From positions 1-56,138 of the forward strand of contig CAZJYI010000069.1 in the NCBI GenBank assembly GCA_964550025.1: a DNA stretch of 56,138 nt, in the 5' to 3' direction. This stretch comes from CAZJYI01 sp964550025 (lineage in GTDB: Bacteria; Verrucomicrobiota; Kiritimatiellia; UBA8416; CAYOBW01). This document shows positions 24,773-35,030 of this stretch, piece after piece. Numbering within the stretch: position 1 is the stretch's first letter; the number at the start of each line of letters is the position of its first letter. Under the pieces are notes generated by a model that did no database searches, was not told the origin of the DNA, and saw only the letters and a list, made by a program, of their open reading frames with translations. A program made the translations under genes and the position numbers.

Positions 24773-26808
24773 GCGATGCCTTCAGTGCGACCATTCTCGG
24801 CCTCGAAACGCTGCTGCTCTGCCTGCGGCTCGAATGTCCCCACCCGTGGCTGCCCGCGATCCTCGTCGCCGTGCCGGCCGCGGGAGCCGGGGACGCCCGT
24901 CTCCGGCCGATACTCCCGGTTGTCGTGGCAAGCGGAATGATCGTGGGCGGATTGCAGTACATGCATGCGGTGTCGGGGCCGGTCGCCATCCTGGGCGCCG
25001 TCATACTGGTGCAGTCGGCGTGCCTCTGTGCGGCGGGCATGACGCGAGGCCAGGCGGGTGTCTACGCCGCCGCGGCGTACGGAATGTTCGCCGCCCTGAC
25101 CGTGGCGCCCGCGTGGCTTGCGTACCGGGACGGGACCCTCGTTTCCCACGCGATGGGTACCGTGTTGCTGATCCTGCTGGTACTTCTCACGGACCGCGCG
25201 CAAACGGAGGTGTCCCCCGAAAAGGCTGTCCGTGTCCCCGGCGGAACGTCGTTGTTGCGGCCGGTCGTCGTTCTGGCCGTCGCGGCCCTGGCGCTGCTCA
25301 TCGCGGGACTTGCCGCGCGACCGGCCACGGCGGCAGCCGGAGCCATGCGTACGGCATGGTCCGAAGCCGCCGCACGCATCTCGGGAACAGGGGGCGAGGA
25401 CGATACAACCGCCACCGAAGGACTCGTCGGCGACGACGACCAGGTGGACATATCGAGCGCCCACCGGAACCGCGGCCGCGGTTCGGCCCGGTTCCACGTG
25501 GTCATCCACGGCACGGACGGATTGCGTCGCGTTCTGAGCCGTCCGCTCTACCTGCGTTGCGCCTCCGCGGACACGTACGAAGGACAGAGATGGTGGACGT
25601 CGTTTCCCCGGAAACACCGCATCAACGACGAGGACGATGGTGTGGAGGACGACATCGTCGCCATTGCGCCGCCGGGCAACGACGCGGTGACCTACACGGT
25701 GTACACGCGCGCGTTCGTGTCCGGCCTGCTCCTCGGCATCCCCACCGTCACCGGCGTGCATCTTCCCGTAGTCGACCGCCATGCCAACAACGCGTTCTCG
25801 TCACCACTGACCGACAACGTCCTGCAATGCGCATACACGATGACCTCGTCGCCCATCCTGTGGCGAGACATCCGGCAGCAACGGCCCTCCGTCAACCGGG
25901 AAGCGCCGGCGGAGTGCCTGTACCTTCCCGACGACCCGCTCATGCGGCGCATCGCGGCCGAAGCCGAGCGCATCGCGGGCACGTCCGCAGGCCCGGCGGA
26001 GAGCATCGAGCGGCTGCTGGCGCATCTCTCCTCGCGTTTCACCTACTCACTGGACCCGCAGGAGACGGGCGGGAGCGGCGTGTTGGAGCACTTCATGTTT
26101 CACTCGCGACAGGGGGACTGCCGGTTGTTTGCGACGGCATTGACGTTGATGCTGCGCAGTCGCGGTGTGCCCGCGCGACTGGTGGTCGGCTACGCGGGCG
26201 GAGAGTACAACGCGCGCCAACGCCTATTCACTTTCTACCGCCAGCATGCCCACACGTGGGTGGAAGTGCCGTTCGAGGAACACGGTTGGATATCCATGGA
26301 TCCCACCCCGCCGCGCCTGACGGCGCCAAGGCAGGCCGCGGACACGAGCGCTCCAACGGTGCCGCTGGCCGCCTATCCGCAACTCGCCGAGCTCCTGGAG
26401 AACACGCAGCTCAAGGAGACGACCGGCGCGCGCCCCGACGCCCACCCCGCCGCTTTGTCGTTGCACATTCTGGCCATACTCGTCCTCACCGCGGCAGGAA
26501 TCATCCTGGTCGCACGCACGTCGGGAACGCGGAACCGGCCGTCCGCGCACGGCACAATCGTGCCGACGGCACCCCCGGGATTCTACGCCCAGTTCTGCCG
26601 CCATTTTGCGAGGGCCGGTCGGCCGCGGCGGCGGGGGCAGACCCCCGGCGAGTTCGTCGCACAGCTCAGGCACACGGGCTGCGTAGCCGATGAGTTCGAC
26701 GACATGGTCGAGTACCTCTACGGGATCAGCTACCGGGACCGGCCGCGCCGACCGGAGTTCGAGAAAGAGGTCAGGAAGCGCATACGGGGACACCGTTCGC
26801 CAGGCTAG
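24769..26808 (+). CDS. Membrane transglutaminase-like protein, TgpA/DUF3488 type
   Basis: A 679-residue protein. The N-terminal half contains about six hydrophobic segments (for example ILPVVVASGMIVGGLQY and VVVLAVAALALLIAGLAA). A periplasmic transglutaminase-like domain follows, with Cys in SRQGDCRLFATALTLMLRS, His in QHAHTWVEVPF and Asp in WISMDPTPP, an apparently complete Cys-His-Asp triad. One more span (ILAILVLTAAGIILVA) and a short cytoplasmic DUF4129-like tail close the protein. It starts at a GTG overlapping the DUF58 stop by 4 bp. The role is presumed peptide or protein processing with MoxR and DUF58. Confidence 0.88.
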   Translation: MSDAFSATILGLETLLLCLRLECPHPWLPAILVAVPAAGAGDARLRPILPVVVASGMIVGGLQYMHAVSGPVAILGAVILVQSACLCAAGMTRGQAGVYAAAAYGMFAALTVAPAWLAYRDGTLVSHAMGTVLLILLVLLTDRAQTEVSPEKAVRVPGGTSLLRPVVVLAVAALALLIAGLAARPATAAAGAMRTAWSEAAARISGTGGEDDTTATEGLVGDDDQVDISSAHRNRGRGSARFHVVIHGTDGLRRVLSRPLYLRCASADTYEGQRWWTSFPRKHRINDEDDGVEDDIVAIAPPGNDAVTYTVYTRAFVSGLLLGIPTVTGVHLPVVDRHANNAFSSPLTDNVLQCAYTMTSSPILWRDIRQQRPSVNREAPAECLYLPDDPLMRRIAAEAERIAGTSAGPAESIERLLAHLSSRFTYSLDPQETGGSGVLEHFMFHSRQGDCRLFATALTLMLRSRGVPARLVVGYAGGEYNARQRLFTFYRQHAHTWVEVPFEEHGWISMDPTPPRLTAPRQAADTSAPTVPLAAYPQLAELLENTQLKETTGARPDAHPAALSLHILAILVLTAAGIILVARTSGTRNRPSAHGTIVPTAPPGFYAQFCRHFARAGRPRRRGQTPGEFVAQLRHTGCVADEFDDMVEYLYGISYRDRPRRPEFEKEVRKRIRGHRSPG

Positions 26809-26825
26809 AGTCGGTGTCAGCCCCG

Positions 26826-27452
26826 TCACCCCCTCCCCGCCAGGGCGACCGCCTCGCGGGTCAGGCGCGTGATCTCGTCGAACCGCCCGGCGTTGATCAG
26901 GTCCCGTTTGGCAATCCAGCTTCCACCGCAGGCCAGGACCTTGGGAAAGGCGAGGTAGTCCTGCAGGTTTGCCGCGCTCACGCCCCCCGTGGGAATGAAC
27001 CGCATCCCGGAGTACGGTGCACTGATGGCCTTGAGTGTCTTCAGCCCGCCAAAAGCCTCCGCGGGGAAGAACTTCAGCACGTCGAGCCCCAACCCGATGG
27101 CGCGCTCGATGTCCGACGGCGTGCAGACGCCCGGCGTGATCGGAATGGCGTACTCCACGCAGTACTGGACGACGTCCGGATTGAGACCGGGCGACACGAT
27201 GAACCGCGCTCCCGCGTCGAACGCGGCCTTGACCTGGTCGACCGTCAACACGGTTCCCGCGCCAAGCAGGATGTCGGGATTCTTCGCCAGGGCTTCCATT
27301 GCACCAACGGCAGCGTCCGTCCGAAACGTAATCTCGGCACAGGGCAGCCCGCCGGCGAGCAATGCATCGCCCAGCGGTCCGGCGTCTTCGCTGCGATCCA
27401 GGGCAATGACAGGGACAATCTTCAGCGCACCAATTCGATCCAACACGTTCAT
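26826..27452 (-). CDS. eda: 2-keto-3-deoxy-6-phosphogluconate aldolase
   Basis: A 208-residue class I aldolase that splits KDPG to pyruvate and glyceraldehyde-3-phosphate in the Entner-Doudoroff and uronate pathways. Motifs are VPVIAL, CAEITFRT (catalytic Glu), GAGTVLT, FIVSPGLNPDVV, PGVCTPSDIE, the Schiff-base Lys in VLKFFPAEAFGG, and IPTGGVSAANL. The start at 27452 is preceded by GGGAGAG; a longer frame upstream is unlikely. No edd or kdgK gene is adjacent. It converges with the transglutaminase gene and diverges from the GTPase system. Confidence 0.93.
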   Translation of the reverse strand: MNVLDRIGALKIVPVIALDRSEDAGPLGDALLAGGLPCAEITFRTDAAVGAMEALAKNPDILLGAGTVLTVDQVKAAFDAGARFIVSPGLNPDVVQYCVEYAIPITPGVCTPSDIERAIGLGLDVLKFFPAEAFGGLKTLKAISAPYSGMRFIPTGGVSAANLQDYLAFPKVLACGGSWIAKRDLINAGRFDEITRLTREAVALAGRG

Positions 27453-27538
27453 AGCAATCTCTCCCAGGGGTTGTCCCGTGAACATACCGCAATCGCGAGG
27501 CGACTGTCCACACCATCCGTCGCGCACGGCGAAAGCTG

Positions 27539-27566
27539 TTGACCGCGGTCCTCAACGTGTCATAAT
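27539..27566 (+). promoter_or_regulatory. Sigma70-like promoter of the GTPase/GAP1 operon
   Basis: TTGACC (27539-27544), a 16-bp spacer and CATAAT (27561-27566) predict a start near 27573, giving a leader of about 120 nt before the ATG at 27694. In-frame codons exist in that leader, and the -10 overlaps the earliest ATG (27565). This argues against the longer form of the protein. Confidence 0.6.
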
Positions 27567-27693
27567 GGACCGCGTTCATTCCTGGGGTGTCTACGGCGGT
27601 CGGTTGCCGCCATGCGGCGACCCTCGTAACAACAGGAAGGCAGTACACCGTTGCGTGCGACCGGCGGCCCGGGCCCGTGGCGGCACCCAGCAT

Positions 27694-29457
27694 ATGGCCA
27701 CGAAGAAAGTCATCGTCAAGAAGAAGGGTCGTGCGACAAAGAAGAAGGCTCCTGTCGGCCACTGGTTCTTCAGCCACAACGGGGAGACGTTAGGTCCGTT
27801 GACCGACGTGCAGATGTGCGAAGCCGCCGATGCGGGCGACCTTCTCCCGTCCGACGAGGTCTGGCGAGACGACGACCCTGATTTCCGCGTGCGGGGGTAC
27901 GAGGTGGACGACCTCTTCCCCGAGCTCGAGGGGGAGCCCCCCGAGGGCGTGATTGTCGAACAGGAAGCCGCGGCCTCGATTCCCGTCGATGAGCCCGACC
28001 TGCCGAAGATGATATTCCAGTCGAGCCCCTCCGACGCGGGCTCGGTGGCATGCCCGTATTGCTGGTACAAGTGCGAGCCCGAAGACGTCCTGTACATCGC
28101 GCGCCACCCCGAGCTCATCGGCGATTCCATCCTGGGAGGCGACGAGCATCAACGCTTCCTGCCTTCGCGTTTCACGCCCGACGGCCTGGCTATCGACGCC
28201 GGGGGGGTCGCCTGTCCCGAGGTTGCCTGCCCGCGCTGCCACATGCGGCTGCCGACTTCGATGGTTTCGATGCCGCCGCTCTTTCTCTCGCTGGTGGGCG
28301 CGCCGGCCAGCGGGAAGTCCTACTACCTGACGAGCATGTGCTGGCGCCTGCGCCGGACGTTGCTCAAGGACTTCCTGATCCGCTTCTCCGACTCGGATGC
28401 CACCGTCAACCGCTGGCTGAACGACTACGAGGAGCGCCTGTTCGTCCAGCCCGACGAAACCTCCTTCCAGTCCATCGACAAGACACAGCTTCAAGGCGAC
28501 CTCTATCGCGAAATCACGTACAACGACATGGGCGTATCGCTGCCCCTGCCGTCCGTCTTTGCGCTGCAGGCCGAGGAATCGTCCATCTTCCATCGCGAGG
28601 TCGACAACTTCGTCAACCGCAGCCTCGTCCTCTACGACAACGCGGGTGAGCATTTCGAACCCGGGCGGGATTCGGCCCAGGACCCCGGCACACACCACCT
28701 GATCCACTCGGAAGCGATTCTCTTCTCGTTCGACCCGACCAAGGACCCCTCGTTCCGCGCGGCACTTCGCGATGTAACCGACGACCTGCAGGTCCAGCGC
28801 GAGTACACCGTGCAGCGCCAGGACATCCTGCTGACCGAGGTCATCAACCGCATACGGCTGTACCTGGGGCTCGACGCCCGCGAACGCTTCAGCAAACCGA
28901 TCATCGTCGTGCTCTCCAAGGCGGACATCCTGGCGGACATCCTGGCGGACGTGTTGGGGGAACAGATGGCGAGCGACCCGTGGCGCTGGGACGAGGAGAT
29001 AGAGGCCCATTCGCTTGACCTGTCACGCATCCTCCAGGTGTCTTTCGCCTGCCGTTCTCTGATCGAACGTTTCAGTCCCGAGACCGTCAGCGCCGTGGAG
29101 AGCTTTGCGACCGACGTGGTCTACATCCCCGCCAGCGCCCTGGGGCACAGCCCGCGGCGCGACCCGTCCTACGAGGGCAGCGGCGACGCTCCGCTGGTCG
29201 TACGGTCGTGCGACGTGAAGCCGCAGTGGGTCGAGGTGCCCATGCTCTACGTGCTGTTCAAGCTGGGGTACATATCGAGCCTGAGGGATGTGGACGAAGC
29301 GCACCCGCACCCCGACAACTACGAGGTCCGCGGCGGAATGTTCCACTTCGTGGTTCCCGGGACATCCAAGCGCGTCAAGTTGCCGTTGACCTATGCGGGA
29401 ACTTCGCTGCAGTGTCCCGACACCGGCACCTGGTTCCGAGTTCCGGATGAAGAATGA
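27694..29457 (+). CDS. GYF_2 - zinc ribbon - P-loop GTPase (DO-GTPase type)
   Basis: A 587-residue cytosolic protein. After a Lys-rich start, residues about 22-75 form a GYF_2-like domain (HWFFSHNGETLGPLTDVQM). Two CxxC pairs (CPYC and CPRC, residues about 115-190) form a zinc ribbon. The GTPase domain has G1 GAPASGKSYYL (about 202), a G3-like LVLYDNAGE (about 315) and G4 IVVLSKAD (about 408). The order and the neighbour match the family Pfam calls double-GTPase (DO-GTPase2), described in GTPase-centred predicted conflict systems with GAP1 proteins. That link is from memory. Its stop overlaps the next start (ATGA). The start has only weak GGCGG upstream. Confidence 0.75.
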   Translation: MATKKVIVKKKGRATKKKAPVGHWFFSHNGETLGPLTDVQMCEAADAGDLLPSDEVWRDDDPDFRVRGYEVDDLFPELEGEPPEGVIVEQEAAASIPVDEPDLPKMIFQSSPSDAGSVACPYCWYKCEPEDVLYIARHPELIGDSILGGDEHQRFLPSRFTPDGLAIDAGGVACPEVACPRCHMRLPTSMVSMPPLFLSLVGAPASGKSYYLTSMCWRLRRTLLKDFLIRFSDSDATVNRWLNDYEERLFVQPDETSFQSIDKTQLQGDLYREITYNDMGVSLPLPSVFALQAEESSIFHREVDNFVNRSLVLYDNAGEHFEPGRDSAQDPGTHHLIHSEAILFSFDPTKDPSFRAALRDVTDDLQVQREYTVQRQDILLTEVINRIRLYLGLDARERFSKPIIVVLSKADILADILADVLGEQMASDPWRWDEEIEAHSLDLSRILQVSFACRSLIERFSPETVSAVESFATDVVYIPASALGHSPRRDPSYEGSGDAPLVVRSCDVKPQWVEVPMLYVLFKLGYISSLRDVDEAHPHPDNYEVRGGMFHFVVPGTSKRVKLPLTYAGTSLQCPDTGTWFRVPDEE

Positions 29458-32027
29458 TCTATGAGCTGGTTTACACGTCGGCGCGACGCGGCCTGAAGAC
29501 CGGATCGCGTGGCTTCTGCACGGTGGCCCAGACCGCCGGCATGCCGGCAACGCACGTTCAGCTTGCCGAATCGCTGAGCGGCTACCGCAATGTCTATCAG
29601 CCACACGATCCGAACTACGCCAGGAACCCCGTCGCTCTCAGCCACTACGTCGCCGCCCTGGGCGGAGAACAGGTGTCCATCCTCTCGCGTGTGGCAGCCT
29701 ACGGCACGGACTACTCGGGACGCACCAACAAGCTGGCACACCATGTGATGATCCCCGCGGGGGAACGCCCTGCCGGCGGCCCCGGCAGCCTGGCTCTCGG
29801 CCGGGGTCTCTTCCTGACGGAATGGAAGGCGGAGCCGCACCAGCTTGCATCGGGCAGAGCGCTGCCTGAAGCCGCGCACGCGTCCTTCGTGGCAGAGCAC
29901 TGGCAGGCGGCATGCGGCGAAGCCGGGTGGGCCGGTGTCCTGGCACAGGCGTTCCTGGACGCGCCGGGCAAGGACTCCTACATCGTCTTTTCGCCGGGCA
30001 TGGAGCTGCTGCCTTTGCTGAGCGAAGCCCTCTGGCTGCTGCCGCCGCCCCAACGCTGGCAGGTCACCTTCAGCACCTATTTCAACAGTTGCCCGCGTAC
30101 ATCGTCGTGCTTGTGGCGCTGCTGCCTTTCGGGCTCGGACGCACACCGCGCCCTGCGCAGCAGGCGCGACGCGCTGGTCATCGACCTCGCGCAAGACCCG
30201 GGCGCGCTGCCGTCCGCGGGTGAGCTGGTTGAATGCGCGCGCACGGGTAGAGCGCCGGCATGGGCGGCCGCGGAGAAGACGCCCCGCCCAGGCGTCCGCC
30301 GCCCGGCCCCCGGCCTGCCCGTTGCGCAGGCAGCAGAGGAAGAGCCCGAACACGAGCCCCTGGCCAGGCCCGTCCCGCGCAAGAAGGCCGTCGTCAAACG
30401 TTCCGGGAGAAAGCACGGCAGGCGACGCCCGGCGCGCACCCAGGCAACCGGCATTCCCGTACCGATCATACTGGCCGGCGTGGCCCTTTTCGCGGTCATG
30501 TGCAGCGTGGGAGCATGGCTGCTGTTCGGCAGGCGCCCCCGCCCCGCCCCCCCCCGGCCACGGCCCGCGCCGCCGGAGCAACCGGCCGTGCCGACACCCC
30601 CGACACCCGAACCCGACACCGGCACGGACCCGGGCCTGCCGGACGACGGAATGCCGCAGCCGCCCCAGACCGATACCGTGGCCGAGACGCCGCCGGAGGA
30701 AACGGGCACCGCCCCACCGGCTGACGAGCCGGACGAGCCGGAGGAGCCCCGCTGGGACATCCCGGCGGATGCCGAGCTCCTGGTGCGTACCAGGGACATG
30801 CGGGGAGCATCGCCGCCCTGGCAGATCGAGATACCCGCCCGCGAGGATTGGGGGACGAGCACGTACACATTCCACGGTCGGCGCGAGGCGCTGGCACTGG
30901 ACCCCCCGTCAAAGGACATGGACCGGCTGAAGGGGCTTGTGCGGAGCCTGGTGTACGACCTGGCGCCGCTGGGGCTGCGCGCCGCGGTTTCGGGAGAGAG
31001 AATCGTCATCGATCGCGTACCCGGCGCCGGGGAGGGTGGCCAGAGCATGCTTCACGCGATAAGAGTCGCACACGAAGGACGTCCCGACCGTCTCGTCTGG
31101 CTGCGCGCGATCACCATTCGCGACGGCCGCTTGCGCGATCGCCTCGACGGCCCCGAGGTCTGTGTTCCGCTGGACGCCACGCTGGCGCTCCTGTGCGGCA
31201 AGCTGGATCCGGAGCAGCTCACGTGCATGGCCGGCTTCAGCGGCACGGAACTGCGCCGACCCATACCGTACGCGGTGGCGGCGGAAGAGGACGAACTGGT
31301 GCTCACACTGCAGTTGGACGAAGCGGAACGGGAGCGCATCCGCACGGTCATCGAGTGGAAACGAGGCAAGGAAGAACCCGCCCCCAAGCCCAGGCCCGCG
31401 CCGGCGGCCCCGCGTTCCACCGGAACGGACCATCTGCTGGACTACGACAAGCTCAGCGCCCTGCTCGAAAACGTGCGCGCGAATGCAGGGGGCGTGACGA
31501 GCATCCTGTCCCCCGTGAAGCGCAAGCTCATCGTGAAGGACCTGCGCACGTTGATCGTCGATCATTGCGAGACACGGCTGGCAAGAGCGGGCACGCGACA
31601 TCCCGAGGCGGCCCACGTGGATACCCGCCTCGATGCCGTGCGCGAGCTGATCTCGGAAAAAATATCGGGAGGGTCGTCCCGTTCCGATCGGAGCGACAAC
31701 GCCTTCCGGGTCGGCGGCAACGGGATGGGCGAATCCGTCCGGCGCAATGCGTCCGACCGTGCAGCGTTCTTCCGGGGCACGTTCCTGCCCAGCAACCGCA
31801 AACTGACGTCCGGCGCGCTGTACGACATCGTGCACTCCGACGAGCTCACCGACCTGGTGAGCCCGCCCGCCGAACGCCCGCTCGGCGATTTCGTCGCCGA
31901 GGAGGAACCGGAGATGCCGCCACCGCGGGAAACCAGGATACAGATCTCGGAGCTGACGTTCCACCCGCGCGGCGCTTCGTGGGAGTCGCTGCTGACCGTT
32001 CGTTTCACGGAGAGTGACCCGTTGTGA
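29454..32027 (+). CDS. GTPase-associated protein (GAP1-N2 type) with one membrane span
   Basis: An 857-residue protein. Residues 1-140 match what I know as the GAP1 N-terminal type 2 domain: YELVYTSARRGLKTGSRGFC, SLSGYRNVY, SRVAAYGTDYSGR and TNKLAHHVMI. Residues about 150-260 continue as the middle domain (GMELLPLLSEALWLLPPPQRW, VTFSTYFNSCP, ALVIDLAQDPG). A basic stretch and one hydrophobic span (PIILAGVALFAVMCSVGAWLL, about 335-358) follow. A Pro/Glu-rich linker then leads to a 420-residue C-terminal domain I cannot name. The N-terminal GAP1 part would sit in the cytoplasm with the GTPase and the rest outside. It overlaps both neighbours by 4 bp. Confidence 0.75.
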   Translation: MIYELVYTSARRGLKTGSRGFCTVAQTAGMPATHVQLAESLSGYRNVYQPHDPNYARNPVALSHYVAALGGEQVSILSRVAAYGTDYSGRTNKLAHHVMIPAGERPAGGPGSLALGRGLFLTEWKAEPHQLASGRALPEAAHASFVAEHWQAACGEAGWAGVLAQAFLDAPGKDSYIVFSPGMELLPLLSEALWLLPPPQRWQVTFSTYFNSCPRTSSCLWRCCLSGSDAHRALRSRRDALVIDLAQDPGALPSAGELVECARTGRAPAWAAAEKTPRPGVRRPAPGLPVAQAAEEEPEHEPLARPVPRKKAVVKRSGRKHGRRRPARTQATGIPVPIILAGVALFAVMCSVGAWLLFGRRPRPAPPRPRPAPPEQPAVPTPPTPEPDTGTDPGLPDDGMPQPPQTDTVAETPPEETGTAPPADEPDEPEEPRWDIPADAELLVRTRDMRGASPPWQIEIPAREDWGTSTYTFHGRREALALDPPSKDMDRLKGLVRSLVYDLAPLGLRAAVSGERIVIDRVPGAGEGGQSMLHAIRVAHEGRPDRLVWLRAITIRDGRLRDRLDGPEVCVPLDATLALLCGKLDPEQLTCMAGFSGTELRRPIPYAVAAEEDELVLTLQLDEAERERIRTVIEWKRGKEEPAPKPRPAPAAPRSTGTDHLLDYDKLSALLENVRANAGGVTSILSPVKRKLIVKDLRTLIVDHCETRLARAGTRHPEAAHVDTRLDAVRELISEKISGGSSRSDRSDNAFRVGGNGMGESVRRNASDRAAFFRGTFLPSNRKLTSGALYDIVHSDELTDLVSPPAERPLGDFVAEEEPEMPPPRETRIQISELTFHPRGASWESLLTVRFTESDPL

Positions 32028-34996
32028 TTGCCGCACGGAGAACGGTTCGAGCCATTCGCCAGATCCTGGAGTCCTCAGCGGCGCCGGACCCGGCGCGCGG
32101 CAAGACGCTGGCCGCGGAATACGCGCGTTTCTGTTCAGAGGCCAACAGCCGGCTCCGCACCTGTGCAACCTACGTCGACAGGGGCATGTCGAGCGAAGCC
32201 GTGAACCTGGCACAGAACGATCCCGACCTGCTGCGGTTGGCCGAGCTGCTCGACTTCCCGGAGGCCGGTTACTGGCAGGAGTACGCGGAGCGCCGCAAGT
32301 GGCCCGTTGCCGAGGCGATCGAAGAGGAGCCGCTCCGTAAACTGCGTGCGGCCCAGAGCTCGGAGACAGCCCGCGAGCCGCTCGTGAAGCAATACCGGGC
32401 GGCGATACGCCGGCGGGACGATGCCGACTGCATCGAAACGCTACGCCGGCTGCGCGAGATCGAGCCGGAGAACGACAACTGGCTGGAAGACCTGCAGCGC
32501 TTCGAGAAGAAGCGCATGGCGGCGCTGGAAGCCGAATGCCGCAAAGCGCTGGCCGAAGACGACATCCCCCGCCTCGGGGACCTGCTGGACGAGCTGATGG
32601 GCAAGTGGCTGGTACCGGTGCGCGCCAGCCTCAAGCAGGACATCGTGGCCTGCCTCGACAAGGCCAGGCGGTGCGAGGCGGTCGAACAGGCGGCGCAGCT
32701 GATGCAGACTCTCGCGGCGGTACGCGTCGACGAGGACATGGAAGCCGTCACGCAGGCCCTGGCCGACGGGGACGCGCTGCTGGCGCAGGGGCTGTGGGAG
32801 ATGGGGACGGAGCAGGCGACCGTATTCGACGAGGCAAAGAGCTGGGTCGCGGGCGAACAGAAGAAGCTGGCCCGCGACAAGGCATACAAGTCCAAGCTGG
32901 CGGAACTGCGCCGCGAGATAAAGAAGCCCAAGCCGGACAAGGATCTCCAACCCCTGCTGAAATCGCTGCAGGCCTTCAAGATAGCCGTGCCTCCCGACGT
33001 CAAACGCGGGGCCCGCCAGGCCGTCCAGACCTGGCAGCGCATGCAGGCACGCCGCAGGAAGCTGCGGATTGTGAAAGTGGCGGCGGCGCTTGTCCTGGTA
33101 CTTCTGGGCGCAGCCACGGCGGCGTGGTTTGCGGAATGCGGACGCGCGAGCAAGAGCTGGGGGGACTCACTGGGGGCGGCGTTCGAGCACAAGGACCTTC
33201 CGGGATTCCAGCGTGTCAAGGGGCGGGTGAAAGACGACCGGCCCTGGCTTTTCGGCAAGCGGGTCTGGAATTCCGAGGAGGTCCAATACTGGGTCGGCCG
33301 CGAACGCGAGCTCGAGGAGCAGTATGCCGACAGAATGGAACGGCGCGAACGCGTCTGGCAACAGCTCGCGACCGTGCGCACCAACGGCTTCGAGCTCGCG
33401 CGCGACGAGATTGACATCCTGGTCGCGACCGCGCAGGGACTGTCCCTGGGAAGTGAAGACGCCGCACGAATCGCGACCTTCACCGCGGACTGGAAGGCGG
33501 CCAAGCAGGCGCACTTCGACACGGTGGCAGAGCAACTGGCCGAACTGATGCCTGGCGAGGACGCCTTCGCCGAGCGGGGGCTGAACGAGGTCCAGCAACT
33601 CGTCGAGCAGTTGCAGTCATTGGTCAAGAAGGGACGCGAAATCGAATTCCTGCCCGAGGAGAGTCGCGACCGCCTTGACGCATTCGACCGGGACATAGAG
33701 GTCATTGCCCGCCGCGCCTCGTTGCGTGCCGACAAGCTCGACGCGCTGCGCTCGGCAAAGACAATGAGGGACTACCTCGGGGCGGCCCGGGAGTATGCCG
33801 ACGCCTACCCCAACGAGTCGCTGGGCGCATCGCTGGTCAACGTTCTGAGCCGCAAGGCGCACTACCAGTATCTCGGCGCGATGACATCGGCCAAGAGCTA
33901 TGCCGAGCCGTCGGCGCGCATCCATTTCGAGAAGCTCATCGTTGACACGTTCTACCCGACCGTCCCGGCGGAGAACTACCTGTGGAGCACGCTCGTCGGA
34001 CGGCTTGCCGACGCACACAAGGCGCTGAACCGGAAATGGCCCGAGGTCCGGGAAGCGATCGAGGCGCTGGGCGACGACCGGTACCTGACGGACCTTTGGG
34101 CGTACCAGGAGGCCGGCACGGAGCGCATGGTCTACGCCGAGTTGCCGTACGGGGACACGGCCACGCTGTCGGGGGACGAGAAGGCAACGGTCGTTACCAA
34201 GTCGTACTCGCCCGGCATCACCGACACCTCGCCGTCCTTTTCGGAGAAGACCGTGCCGCGCAACGAGATGCGCAACCTGCTGCCCATGGCGCATTGCCGC
34301 TTTGTGAAAAGACTCGTCGATGCAGTGGAGAGAGTCGCCCCCTCGGAGAGCGACGTATTCCTGCTGGAACGCATGGTGGAGCTGCATGCGATGGAGGGGG
34401 TGCCGAGCGCCCTGTTGAAACTGAAGCTGATGCGTTTCCTCAGCGACCAGTTTCTGAAACTGTCCGTCAGTTCACCGGAGTCCGAACGGTTCCGCGAGAT
34501 TGCCAAGGGCATGGCCAGGATTGACGACGGAATAACGGTCTCGTGGCTGTGCACGCGGACGCTGTCCGTCGAAGAAGCGTCGAAGCAGGCTGCCGAGTTC
34601 CTCGCCACGCATTTCGACAATCCCTCGCCAATCGCCAGCTACCGCTTCAGGCGGACGATGGCGGCAACCTGCATGGGACGCGGCGCCGGCTTCGTGGGCG
34701 TGGTCAACCCCGACGGCAGCGGCACACCCGTCATCCCGGAGCAGCAGCCGGCCGAGCTCTGGGTCCTTCGCGGAGACCCGGAAGAGCAGATGACGGCCGT
34801 CGTGGCGGGCGAACGCACAGCCGAGGGCACGTACGATTTCACGATTCCGCTGGAACCCGGCGAACCGCTGTTTGCGCCGGGCGGCCGGGCAACAACGGCC
34901 CAGGTACTGGAACAGGTGAAGGGCAGCATTGGCATCTCGGATACGAGTCGTGTAGACTTCAGGTGGCCGGCACCGTGGCCGGCCAACAGGCAGTAG
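32024..34996 (+). CDS. Large single-span protein of unknown family, third subunit of the GTPase/GAP1 operon
   Basis: A 990-residue protein starting with a GTG that overlaps the preceding stop (GTGA). Residues 1-345 are almost wholly helical and charged, with many Leu/Ala/Glu heptad-like stretches (ECRKALAEDDIPRLGDLLDELM), probably TPR-like or coiled coil. A basic stop and one span follow (IVKVAAALVLVLLGAATAAWF, about 350-370). The 620-residue outer part begins helical and ends with a beta-rich region (FTIPLEPGEPLFAPGG-like). No catalytic motif or known domain is seen. The same topology as the GAP1 protein (cytoplasmic N-terminus, one span, large outer part) suggests they form a complex. Confidence 0.7.
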   Translation: MIAARRTVRAIRQILESSAAPDPARGKTLAAEYARFCSEANSRLRTCATYVDRGMSSEAVNLAQNDPDLLRLAELLDFPEAGYWQEYAERRKWPVAEAIEEEPLRKLRAAQSSETAREPLVKQYRAAIRRRDDADCIETLRRLREIEPENDNWLEDLQRFEKKRMAALEAECRKALAEDDIPRLGDLLDELMGKWLVPVRASLKQDIVACLDKARRCEAVEQAAQLMQTLAAVRVDEDMEAVTQALADGDALLAQGLWEMGTEQATVFDEAKSWVAGEQKKLARDKAYKSKLAELRREIKKPKPDKDLQPLLKSLQAFKIAVPPDVKRGARQAVQTWQRMQARRRKLRIVKVAAALVLVLLGAATAAWFAECGRASKSWGDSLGAAFEHKDLPGFQRVKGRVKDDRPWLFGKRVWNSEEVQYWVGRERELEEQYADRMERRERVWQQLATVRTNGFELARDEIDILVATAQGLSLGSEDAARIATFTADWKAAKQAHFDTVAEQLAELMPGEDAFAERGLNEVQQLVEQLQSLVKKGREIEFLPEESRDRLDAFDRDIEVIARRASLRADKLDALRSAKTMRDYLGAAREYADAYPNESLGASLVNVLSRKAHYQYLGAMTSAKSYAEPSARIHFEKLIVDTFYPTVPAENYLWSTLVGRLADAHKALNRKWPEVREAIEALGDDRYLTDLWAYQEAGTERMVYAELPYGDTATLSGDEKATVVTKSYSPGITDTSPSFSEKTVPRNEMRNLLPMAHCRFVKRLVDAVERVAPSESDVFLLERMVELHAMEGVPSALLKLKLMRFLSDQFLKLSVSSPESERFREIAKGMARIDDGITVSWLCTRTLSVEEASKQAAEFLATHFDNPSPIASYRFRRTMAATCMGRGAGFVGVVNPDGSGTPVIPEQQPAELWVLRGDPEEQMTAVVAGERTAEGTYDFTIPLEPGEPLFAPGGRATTAQVLEQVKGSIGISDTSRVDFRWPAPWPANRQ

Positions 34997-35030
34997 ACGT
35001 AACCCAAAAGCAAGGGAAAGGACCCGCAAC

